Source of the DNA: Gluconacetobacter asukensis
GTDB lineage: Bacteria > Pseudomonadota > Alphaproteobacteria > Acetobacterales > Acetobacteraceae
Assembly (NCBI RefSeq): GCF_014174375.1
Contig: NZ_JABEQE010000012.1
Span: forward strand, 62,001-126,000
Direction: 5' to 3'
Length of the DNA: 64,000 nt
How positions within the stretch are numbered: position 1 is the stretch's first letter; each line of letters starts with the position of its first letter. Made by a program: the position numbers and the translations under genes. Shown here one piece after another: positions 36,931 through 44,346 of the stretch. Under the pieces are notes generated by a model. It was not told the DNA's origin. It did not search any database and saw only the letters and a program-made list of their open reading frames with translations.

Positions 36931-37794
36931 TCAGCCGAAGGCCATTGCGGCCATCACCGCCAGCCGGTCGCCCAGCCCGCGAGGTGCGAATCCGGCCGGC
37001 GCGCCGTCGGCGCCGCGGGCCAGATCCCGCCGTGCCAGAACGCCGGGCAGTGCCGCCGCCCGGGCCGCGCGCGGCAGGCGCGGGCGCCCGGCCTCGGCCA
37101 GAAAGACCGCGCCTTCGCGACACAGGGCGGCGCGCAGGGCCCGCAGGATGTCCGGCGTCAGCGTCGCGCCGTCGCGAATCGCATCCCCCGACAGGCCGGC
37201 TTCGGCCAGTGCGGAGTCCGGCACCGGGCATCGGCCACTGGCCAGCACCATGTCCAGATGCCGCACCAAGCCGCCCGCGCCATAGGCGGCGCCGTGCGAT
37301 TCGACGGCTTTCAGCAGAGCGGGGTCGGTCACGCCGGCCGCCTGGGCGATCGCGACCTGCACGCCGCCCGCCCCGCCAAGCATCGCGGCGCGCCAGGCGG
37401 GCCAGTCCGCCAGCCCGTCCAGTTCGGCCTCACGCGCGTCCAGAATGCCCAGCAGCGTTTCCGCCTTTACCCTGCCGGCCGCGATCAGCGCGCGCAGCGG
37501 GCCGGCGACCGCGTGCGGGTGGCCCGCGCCCTCGACGATCTCGCGCCACCATTGCAGGCGAATCAGCCCCGCCATCGGCCCCGCGACCGCACGGGACTGC
37601 ATGCCGCCCAGGGCACGAACGGTTTCGTGATTGAACGCGATCAGCGTGAAGGCGTCCTCGCGCGCTGCCTGGGGCAGGAACAGGGCGCACAGGAAGCGGT
37701 CGGGATCGGCCCGCCGGGCGACCGCGGCACCGGGGGAAACTCCGGCTGCGGCGGCGCGTCTTTCAGGGGGGGCTGGCGTGGCAGCGATTGTCAT
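36931..37794 (-). CDS. squalene/phytoene synthase-fold protein, NDUFAF6-like
   Basis: A 287-residue protein of the squalene/phytoene synthase superfamily. The first Asp-rich catalytic motif (DDxxD) is absent; its place reads LIAFNHETVRAL. This and GLIRLQWWREIVEG resemble NDUFAF6, the mitochondrial complex I assembly factor (AFNxEL...MRxQFW). The fold is therefore kept while prenyl-transfer chemistry is unlikely. Assignment to complex I assembly is inferred from that resemblance. The start at 37794 is the ATG that gives a short Ala/Pro-rich leader. It is divergent from sodB. Confidence 0.8.
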   Translation of the reverse strand: MTIAATPAPPERRAAAAGVSPGAAVARRADPDRFLCALFLPQAAREDAFTLIAFNHETVRALGGMQSRAVAGPMAGLIRLQWWREIVEGAGHPHAVAGPLRALIAAGRVKAETLLGILDAREAELDGLADWPAWRAAMLGGAGGVQVAIAQAAGVTDPALLKAVESHGAAYGAGGLVRHLDMVLASGRCPVPDSALAEAGLSGDAIRDGATLTPDILRALRAALCREGAVFLAEAGRPRLPRAARAAALPGVLARRDLARGADGAPAGFAPRGLGDRLAVMAAMAFG

Positions 37795-37941
37795 GACAAC
37801 GACTTGCCGCGCGCAACGGCGTGGCGCAAGAGTTTCGGCCGGCGGGTCGGCCGTCCCTGTTCCGTCACTTGACGCCCCTTCCCCGCCCTCATAGCTCTGA
37901 CGGGCGGCGTTTCCGCCGCTGCAATTCCAAGGAGAACGTCC

Positions 37942-38550
37942 ATGGCTTTCGAATTGCCCACTCTTCCGTTCCAGACCAACGCGCTGGCGGCGCGCGGCAT
38001 GTGCCAGGAAACGCTGGAGCTGCATCACGGCAAGCACCATCAGGCCTATGTCACCGCGCTGAACGGCTTCGTCGAGGCCAAGCCCGAACTGCAGGGCAAG
38101 TCGCTGGAAGAGATCATCCTGGCGGTCAAGGGTGATGCGGCCCTGGCGCCGGTGTTCAACAATGCCGGCCAGCACTGGAACCACATCCTGTTCTGGCAGA
38201 ACCTGTCGCCCACCGGCGGCACGATCCCCGACGCGCTGGCGGCCAAGATCGCCGAGGATTTCGGCAGCGTCGACACGTTCAAGACCGATTTCAAGGCGGC
38301 CGCGACGTCGCAGTTCGGCTCGGGCTGGGCGTGGCTGGTCCTGGGCTCCGACGGCAAGCTCAAGGTGACCAAGAGCGCCAACGGCTCCAACCCGCTGGCC
38401 GAAGGCCAGGGCAAGGTGCTGCTGGGTCTGGATGTGTGGGAGCATTCCTACTATCTCGACTTCCGCAACCGTCGCCCCGACTACGTGACCAACTACCTGG
38501 ACAAGCTGGCGAACTACGAGTTCGCCGAGGCGCAGCTCAAGGCCGCCTGA
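37942..38550 (+). CDS. sodB: superoxide dismutase (Fe/Mn family)
   Basis: A 202-residue cytoplasmic superoxide dismutase with no signal peptide. Metal ligands lie in ETLELHHGKHHQAYV, NNAGQHWNHILFW and DVWEHSYYLDFRNRRPDYV. The pattern is closer to iron SodB than manganese SodA, but the metal cannot be fixed by eye. A ribosome site AAGGAG precedes the ATG and a textbook terminator follows. Confidence 0.97.
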   Translation: MAFELPTLPFQTNALAARGMCQETLELHHGKHHQAYVTALNGFVEAKPELQGKSLEEIILAVKGDAALAPVFNNAGQHWNHILFWQNLSPTGGTIPDALAAKIAEDFGSVDTFKTDFKAAATSQFGSGWAWLVLGSDGKLKVTKSANGSNPLAEGQGKVLLGLDVWEHSYYLDFRNRRPDYVTNYLDKLANYEFAEAQLKAA

Positions 38551-38580
38551 TCGGCCGACGGCAGCTCTGGTTCTGGAATG

Positions 38581-38606
38581 CCCGGCCCCTTTGGGGCCGG
38601 GTTTTT
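38581..38606 (+). terminator. Rho-independent terminator of sodB
   Basis: CCCGGCCCC, loop TTT, GGGGCCGGG, then TTTTT. A perfect 9-bp GC stem with a U-run 31 bp after the sodB stop. Confidence 0.93.
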
Positions 38607-38622
38607 CATGTCCGGCCGCCTG

Positions 38623-40044
38623 TTACCGGGGCCCGCGCCCGATATCGCGCAGGCGCACGCCGGCGGTGAGGTCACGCTCGATCCGCTCCAGCGTCAGGCC
38701 CTTTGTCTCGGGCACGAACAGGGCGACCAGCACCACGAACAGCGCATTCAGCCCCGCATAGAGCCAGAAGGTGCCGGACAGGCCCAGCCGGTCCACCAGG
38801 GTGAGGAACGACACGCCCACGATCATGTTGGCGATCCAGTTGGCCGCGGTGGAACAGCCGACGCCGAACTCCCTGCCCTGAAGCGGCTGGATTTCCGCGC
38901 ACAGCACCCAGACGATCGGCCCGGCCGAAAACGCGAACCCCGAAACGAAGCAGACCATTCCGCCGATGGTCAATGCCTGCGCGGTCGCCTCCCGCACCTC
39001 GGCGGAGGGTGAGAGGCCGAGCAGCACCATGCCGATGCTCATCACGACCAGTCCGCAGATCAGCAGGGGCCGGCGGCCCCAGCGATCGACCAGGCCGATC
39101 GCCACGAAGGTGGCAGCCACGTTCACCGCCCCCACGCTGACGGTGCCCCACAGCCGCCCATGGTCGATGAAGCCGGCCAGCCCGAGGATACGCGGGGCGT
39201 AATACATGACCACGTTCATGCCGGTGAACTGCTGGATGGCCTGCAACGTCACCCCCAGCAGCACCGAGCGGCGGAAATTGCGGTCCGCGCGCAGCAGCGC
39301 CCAGCCCGACGTGCGGACATGCAGGCGGGCGTCGATCTCGCGCAGTTCGCGGGCCACGCTGTGCCCCTGGCCGCGCAGGTCCTGCAGCGCGCGCCGCGCC
39401 GCCTCGCGCTTGCCGCGCATCATCAGCCAGCGCGGGCTGGACGGCAGGAAGGCGACACCGATCATGAAGACGATACCGGGAAACGCCACGATCCCCAGCA
39501 TCCAGCGCCAGGTATCGAAATAGGAAAACAGCGCGTTCGAGACGAAGGCCGCCATGATGCCGAGGGTGATCATGAGCTGATAGATCGACACCATGGCGCC
39601 GCGATGCAGGGGATCGGCGATTTCGGCGATATAGAGCGGCGCGGTGAAGGTCGAAATGCCGACCGCCAGCCCCATCATCACCCGTCCCGCGATCAGCGTC
39701 CCCACCGATCCGGCCACGGCGCAGAACAGCGACCCCGCCACGAACAGGGCCGCGCCGATGAGGAGCGTGTGCTTGCGCCCCCAGCCGAAGGAGAGGCGCG
39801 CCGCAATGGGCACGCCCAGCGCCGCGCCCAGCATCATGGCCGCGACGATCCATTCCTGCAGGAGACGGCTGGCGTGGAATTCCCGCGCGATCGGGCCGAG
39901 GGCGCCGGAGATGACGCCGATATCGAGACCGAACATCAGGCCGGCCACCGCCGCGAGGCCCGAGGCCACGCCGGCCCGGCCCGATGCATTGGTGGCCGCG
40001 AAACGCCCGGCCTTCGTCGCGTCGAGTTCTCCGTACAGCGTCAT
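38623..40044 (-). CDS. sugar:proton symporter, MFS sugar porter family (GalP/XylE-like)
   Basis: A 473-residue twelve-helix transporter of the sugar porter family. Marks are GLDIGVISGAL in helix 1, GRKHTLLIGA after helix 2, GLAVGISTFTAPLYIAEIAD in helix 4, PSSPRWLMMRGK, QAIQQFTGMNVVMYYAPRI (sugar-binding QQxTGxNxxxYY) in helix 7, DRWGRRPLL, and PETKGLTLE at the end. It most resembles the E. coli galactose/xylose/arabinose symporters. The actual sugar is unknown. Translation starts after GGGGAGGGGG. Confidence 0.93.
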   Translation of the reverse strand: MTLYGELDATKAGRFAATNASGRAGVASGLAAVAGLMFGLDIGVISGALGPIAREFHASRLLQEWIVAAMMLGAALGVPIAARLSFGWGRKHTLLIGAALFVAGSLFCAVAGSVGTLIAGRVMMGLAVGISTFTAPLYIAEIADPLHRGAMVSIYQLMITLGIMAAFVSNALFSYFDTWRWMLGIVAFPGIVFMIGVAFLPSSPRWLMMRGKREAARRALQDLRGQGHSVARELREIDARLHVRTSGWALLRADRNFRRSVLLGVTLQAIQQFTGMNVVMYYAPRILGLAGFIDHGRLWGTVSVGAVNVAATFVAIGLVDRWGRRPLLICGLVVMSIGMVLLGLSPSAEVREATAQALTIGGMVCFVSGFAFSAGPIVWVLCAEIQPLQGREFGVGCSTAANWIANMIVGVSFLTLVDRLGLSGTFWLYAGLNALFVVLVALFVPETKGLTLERIERDLTAGVRLRDIGRGPR

Positions 40045-40056
40045 TCCCCCTCCCCT

Positions 40057-40098
40057 GAACGGGCATAACGGCGGGCGACGCCGCCGGTTCGCCCGTTC
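40057..40098 (-). terminator. hairpin between yajC and the sugar transporter
   Basis: GAACGGGC and GCCCGTTC pair over an inner CGGCG/CGCCG stem in the 70-bp gap. It is not followed by a U-run, so it may separate or attenuate transcription. Confidence 0.45.
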
Positions 40099-40114
40099 GG
40101 GGGGAGGCTTGCCG

Positions 40115-40495
40115 TCAGTCGGCCTTGGGGGCGGCGTCGTTGGCCGGCTTGGCGGTGCTGGTGATCACCGAGGTCAGGGTCTCGCGCAGGACCGTCACCC
40201 GCACATTGGGGGCGATCTCGACCTCCAGCTCGTTCGAATCGTCGCGCACCTTCTGCACGACGCCGACGATGCCGCCGGCCGTCAGCACCCTGTCGCCGCG
40301 ACGCACCGCCGCGAGCTGGGCGCGCAACTGCTTCTGCTTCTGCTGCTGCGGGCGGATCAGGAGGAAATAGAAGATCGCGAACATCGCGACATAGGGCAGG
40401 ATCGACATCAGACCGCCGGCGCTCAGGAATCCTCCCTCGCCTCCAGCGCTCTGGGCATATGCCGGGGTCACAAGGAAATCTGAAACTGAGGTCAT
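40115..40495 (-). CDS. yajC: preprotein translocase subunit YajC
   Basis: A 126-residue small membrane protein that associates with SecDF at the Sec translocon. One helix (ILPYVAMFAIFYFLLIRPQQQKQKQ) is followed by the diagnostic RPQQQKQK and GDRVLTAGGIVGVV. The start at 40495 (MTSVSDFLVTPAYAQ) is preferred over the longer frame. secD and secF are not adjacent here. Confidence 0.96.
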   Translation of the reverse strand: MTSVSDFLVTPAYAQSAGGEGGFLSAGGLMSILPYVAMFAIFYFLLIRPQQQKQKQLRAQLAAVRRGDRVLTAGGIVGVVQKVRDDSNELEVEIAPNVRVTVLRETLTSVITSTAKPANDAAPKAD

Positions 40496-40635
40496 GTCGC
40501 GCTTCCGGCCATCATTTAGTGGGTTGCGGGCTGAGGCAGTGGACCATAGTTTTCGTCCGTTTCCCGTCAAGGCGTCGGTTTACCTCTCCGCCGCGCTCCG
40601 GGTCCGATCGCGCCTTTCCAGCCACAGGACCGACG

Positions 40636-41535
40636 ATGGAGTCCCACCCTCTCCTGCCCGTTCTCGACCGTATCGCCCAGGCGCTGGAGCGGCTGTCTCC
40701 GCCACCGCCGAGCCTTGCGGGCCTCGATGCGGCCGATGCCTTTGTCTGGCACCCCACCCAAGGGCGCCTGGCGCCGGTGGCCCATGTGGCGCATGTCGAT
40801 ATCGGCCTGTTGCGCGGTGTCGAGATCCAGAGCCGGCTGGTGCTGGACAACACGCTGCATTTCGCCCGTGGCCTGCCGGCCAACAATGTCATGCTGTGGG
40901 GCGCGCGCGGCATGGGCAAATCATCGCTGGTCAAGGCCGCCCACGCCCAGGCCAACCGGACCGACGGCGCGCCGGCCGAACCGGGCGCGGGCCGGCTGGT
41001 GCTGATCGAGATCCAGCGCGAGGACCTCGCCACCCTGCCCGACCTGCTGGCCCTGCTGCGGACCAACCCGCGCCGCTTCATCGTCTTCTGTGACGATCTG
41101 TCGTTCGAGAGTGAGGATGCCGACTACAAGGCCCTGAAATCGGTGCTGGATGGCGGCATTTCCGGCCGGCCGGAGAATGTGCTGTTCTATGCGACATCGA
41201 ACCGGCGGCACCTGATGCCCCGCGACATGATCGACAATGAGCGCTCGACCGCCATCAACCCGTCCGAGGCGGTCGAAGAGAAGGTCTCGCTGTCCGACCG
41301 GTTCGGGTTGTGGATCGGCTTTCACAACTGCGCCCAGGATATTTTCCAGGACATGGTGCGGACCTATGCAAGGGCCCGCGATCTGGCGATCGGGGATGAG
41401 GATCTGGCCCGGCGCGCCAATGCGTGGTCCGTCTCCCGCGGCGGGCGGTCGGGCCGTGTCGCCTGGCAGTTCGTCGAGGACCTGACCGCCGAACTCGCCA
41501 CCGCGCCGCACGTTGGGGAATCGACACGTCCTTGA
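40636..41535 (+). CDS. DUF815 family AAA-type ATPase
   Basis: A 299-residue ATP-binding protein of the DUF815 family. Walker A is GARGMGKSS (residues 89-97) and Walker B is FIVFCDDLSFE. ATSNRRHLMPRD is the sensor-1 region and SLSDRFGLWIGFH is family-typical. Its cellular role is not established. It is divergent from yajC, a frequent arrangement in alphaproteobacteria. Its stop codon is embedded in the FNR-like palindrome at 41532-41545. Confidence 0.88.
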   Translation: MESHPLLPVLDRIAQALERLSPPPPSLAGLDAADAFVWHPTQGRLAPVAHVAHVDIGLLRGVEIQSRLVLDNTLHFARGLPANNVMLWGARGMGKSSLVKAAHAQANRTDGAPAEPGAGRLVLIEIQREDLATLPDLLALLRTNPRRFIVFCDDLSFESEDADYKALKSVLDGGISGRPENVLFYATSNRRHLMPRDMIDNERSTAINPSEAVEEKVSLSDRFGLWIGFHNCAQDIFQDMVRTYARARDLAIGDEDLARRANAWSVSRGGRSGRVAWQFVEDLTAELATAPHVGESTRP

Positions 41536-41545
41536 TCCGGATCAA
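41532..41545. promoter_or_regulatory. perfect FNR/FixK-type box
   Basis: TTGATCCGGATCAA matches the consensus TTGATNNNNATCAA exactly, and the flanking bases extend the palindrome to 16 bp (CTTGAT...ATCAAG). It lies 207 bp upstream of the Rieske oxygenase start, with no other plus-strand gene between. Oxygen-linked control of that gene is inferred. Confidence 0.6.
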
Positions 41546-41633
41546 GGCCGGCGACCGATTCCATCCCTGATATCTTGATGCCCTCCGGCCCTGCCGGCCG
41601 GAAGGGGAACCGGGCCCGTATCGTTCCGGAGCA

Positions 41634-41650
41634 TTGATACGCGTTATCAA
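41634..41650. promoter_or_regulatory. second palindrome in the Rieske gene leader
   Basis: TTGATACGCGTTATCAA has TTGATA/TATCAA half-sites around a 5-bp centre. Its spacing is wrong for FNR, so it may bind a different dimeric repressor or activator. It lies about 100 bp before the oxygenase start. Confidence 0.4.
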
Positions 41651-41751
41651 TTGCACGACACGATGAGATGCCTCTTTAATGTGTGCGGCTTCTGTCGTGG
41701 TACCGCACGACCCGCCGGACAGAAGCAGGCGACCGAGCATATAGAGAGACG

Positions 41752-42837
41752 ATGAACCAGATTCTTTCGACGGACAGCATGCCCCGCCCCGCCCTGACCC
41801 TGGGAGAGGACCTGCGACGCATTCGCTGTGATCCCGATTTCTGGTACCCCGTGGCCTGGTCGCGCGAACTCAAGGCCGGCAAGACGATCGGCACCCGCTA
41901 TGCAGGCCAGCCGATCGCGCTGGTCCGCCCCGTCGAAGGCGAGGTCTTCGCGCTGGAGGATCGCTGCGCGCACCGGCAGGTGCCGCTGAGCAAGGGCACC
42001 GTGAAGGGCCAGGCGGTGCAGTGCTGCTATCATGGCTGGGCGTATGGCCGGTCGGGGCGCTGCATCGACGTGCCCTATCTGGGCAAGGGCAAGCTGCCCA
42101 ACGGCGTGCGCACCTATCCGTGCCGCGAACAGGACGGGCTGATCTTTGTCTTTCCCGGTGATCCCGAGAAGGCCGAGTCCGTGCCGATGCCCAAGCTGTC
42201 GCAGGTCGCCAACCCCGAATACAAGACCAGGCGCTTCGGCCGGCATGTGAAATGCCATTACAGCTTCATGCATGAGAACCTGATGGATATGAACCATCAG
42301 TTCATGCACATGAAGCAGATGGGCCAGATGAAGCCCCGTTTCCTGGGCCAGGATCGCGGGCCCGGCATGATCGAGGCGCGCTATACCTTTGCCCGCACCG
42401 GCGGCAAGCAGCCGATCGGCGAGGCCCTGGTGTTCGGGCAGAAGCGCGACAACAGCGCGAAATTCGCCCATCGCGACGTCATGACGATCCGCACCGAATA
42501 TCCGTACCAGACTCTGAAGATCGAGCCGACCGGCGGCGAGGCGGTGATGGATCTGTGGATCGCCTACGTTCCGCAGGACGAGGAGCAACTGACCAACCGC
42601 GTCTTCGGGCTGCTGTCGATCAAGCGCCCCAAGCTGCCGGGCGTGCTGGACCTGGCATGGCCGTTCCTGGTCGCCTTTACCGAGCGGATCTTCCGCGAGG
42701 ATCGCGAGATCGTGGAACTGGAACAGAACGCCTGGAACGAACTGGGGGGCGATCACAACCAGGAAGTGTTCCCGGTGATCCGCGACCTGCGCCAGCTTCT
42801 GGCCGAATGCGGCATCCGCGCCCCCGCCGTCGGTTGA
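41752..42837 (+). CDS. Rieske non-haem iron oxygenase, alpha subunit type
   Basis: A 361-residue oxygenase. The N-terminal Rieske [2Fe-2S] domain has C72-x-H74 and C91-x2-H94 (in DRCAHRQVPLS and QCCYHGWAYG). The mononuclear iron site is in HENLMDMNHQFMHMKQ. Such proteins hydroxylate, demethylate or otherwise oxidise aromatic or other substrates, using electrons from a separate reductase. No reductase or ferredoxin gene is adjacent and the substrate is unknown. The ATG at 41752 follows GAGAGACG. A 216-bp leader carries an FNR-like box and a second palindrome. Confidence 0.9.
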   Translation: MNQILSTDSMPRPALTLGEDLRRIRCDPDFWYPVAWSRELKAGKTIGTRYAGQPIALVRPVEGEVFALEDRCAHRQVPLSKGTVKGQAVQCCYHGWAYGRSGRCIDVPYLGKGKLPNGVRTYPCREQDGLIFVFPGDPEKAESVPMPKLSQVANPEYKTRRFGRHVKCHYSFMHENLMDMNHQFMHMKQMGQMKPRFLGQDRGPGMIEARYTFARTGGKQPIGEALVFGQKRDNSAKFAHRDVMTIRTEYPYQTLKIEPTGGEAVMDLWIAYVPQDEEQLTNRVFGLLSIKRPKLPGVLDLAWPFLVAFTERIFREDREIVELEQNAWNELGGDHNQEVFPVIRDLRQLLAECGIRAPAVG

Positions 42838-42853
42838 GGGTGTCGTCACATCC

Positions 42854-43855
42854 ATGAGCGACGAACGGACGGATACCACCCTGCAGGCCGGGCCCTTCCG
42901 GCTGCGGGCCCTTCTGTCCTCGGACGCGGGAGCGATGCACCGGCTGGTCAATGACTGGAGCGTCATCCGGATGCTCAGCCGCGTCCCGTTTCCCTATCCG
43001 CGCGGGCTGACGGATGAGTGGATTGCCTCGACCGCCGATCTGTCCCGGCGGGGGGTGGCCTATCATTTCGCCATCACTCACCCTGAATCGGAGACACCCG
43101 ATTCGCTGATCGGCTGCATCGGGTTGCAGGTCGATCGTGGGCGCCGTTCGGCGACCGTGGGATACTGGGTCGGCCGCCCCTACTGGAACCGCAAGGTCGC
43201 CACCAGCGCGGTGGGGCGGATCACGCGCTGGGCGCTGGCCAACATGTCGGTCGACCGGGTCGCGGCTGCCGTCGCGCATGACAATCCGGCTTCGATCGCC
43301 GTGCTGCGCCGGCTGGGTTTTCGCGAAACGGGCACCGGGCACCAGGAATTCGTCTCGCGCGGCGGCGAGCATCCGGTTTTGCTGTTCGAAGCGACGCGGG
43401 CGGATATGGCGATGGACGCGCCATCGGCGGGTTCTCCCACCCAGGCGGCGGAACAGAAGCGCGTGGTGCTGGTGGCCGCCGTTGCGCTGATCGATACTGA
43501 CGGACGCATCCTCCTGGCCCGGCGGCCGGAAGGCAAGCCGATGGCCGGTCTGTGGGAGTTCCCTGGGGGCAAGGTCGAGGCCGGTGAAACGCCCGAAGCG
43601 GCGCTGATCCGCGAACTGGACGAGGAGTTGGGGCTGGATGTCAGCCGCTCCTGCCTCGCGCCCTATACGTTCGTGTCGCACGATTACGGACATTTTCACC
43701 TGCTGATGCCCGTCTATGTCTGCCGGCGCTGGAAGAACATTCCGCGCCCGCGTGAGGGCCAGACCCTGGCATGGGTTCGGGGGGAGGATCTGTCGGCCTA
43801 CCCGATGCCCGAAGCCGATCTGCCGCTGGTGCCGCTTCTGCGCGATCTGGTCTGA
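42854..43855 (+). CDS. fused GNAT acetyltransferase and Nudix (MutT-type) hydrolase
   Basis: A 333-residue two-domain protein. Residues 12-185 form a RimJ/RimL-like GNAT domain (GYWVGRPYWNRKVATSAV, HDNPASIAVLRRLGFRETG). A short Ser/Ala linker leads to a Nudix domain at about 200-333. Its box is complete: GGKVEAGETPEAA, then LIRELDEELGLD (238-262). LLARRPEGKPMAGLWEFPGGK is strongly MutT-like, suggesting 8-oxo-dGTP clean-up. The acetyltransferase substrate is unknown. It starts 16 bp after the Rieske gene, probably in one transcript. Confidence 0.93.
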   Translation: MSDERTDTTLQAGPFRLRALLSSDAGAMHRLVNDWSVIRMLSRVPFPYPRGLTDEWIASTADLSRRGVAYHFAITHPESETPDSLIGCIGLQVDRGRRSATVGYWVGRPYWNRKVATSAVGRITRWALANMSVDRVAAAVAHDNPASIAVLRRLGFRETGTGHQEFVSRGGEHPVLLFEATRADMAMDAPSAGSPTQAAEQKRVVLVAAVALIDTDGRILLARRPEGKPMAGLWEFPGGKVEAGETPEAALIRELDEELGLDVSRSCLAPYTFVSHDYGHFHLLMPVYVCRRWKNIPRPREGQTLAWVRGEDLSAYPMPEADLPLVPLLRDLV

Positions 43856-44300
43856 GCGTGGGAGGACATGCGCACGGGCGAAGGGCCGCGCGCGTCTTTC
43901 CACTCTGATACCTTCTGCCCATCGCAGCCGCCCCGCGCCGAGGGCGCGAAAGCACGCCCGGACACTCTTTTCCGACCGCTTTCGTTCACTCGTTCGAATA
44001 TCTGATCCGCCTCTTATGCCATGCACGACGGATGCATTCAGATGGCACCGATGGGTCGGATCTGTCAGCGTCTGAAATAAGCTGCCTCTCCCTGAGAGCA
44101 ATGCCGCCATTTCCCGATTGGCGCCGATGAATACCATGACGCGAGCCAAATCCCGGTTACGAGGTGCCATTCGTCGCCGTGTATTCTTCTCATCTCTCCG
44201 CGACAACCATGGTCCAATCTCCTCTCCGCGCTTGTCAAGGCGACCGAGGCGCTGCAACGTAACGCAACAGATTATTATATAATGTTGCATTGGTGGCGCG
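43856..44300. other. intergenic region before the toxin gene
   Basis: About 445 bp without a credible gene. A TATAAT lies at 44278-44283 inside an AT-rich patch, flanked by the inverted pair GCAAC/GTTGC. It could be the promoter of the toxin gene, although no good -35 box is seen 17 bp upstream. The remainder is unremarkable. Confidence 0.45.
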
Positions 44301-44346
44301 ATGTCTGACCTGACGACCCGGCGTTTCTCAAGACCGGCTCTTCCCG

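Noticed and set aside
41634-41650. Second FNR site in the Rieske leader
   Set aside because: The half-sites TTGAT and ATCAA are separated by 7 bp instead of 4, so it does not fit FNR/FixK spacing. It is kept only as an unassigned palindrome.
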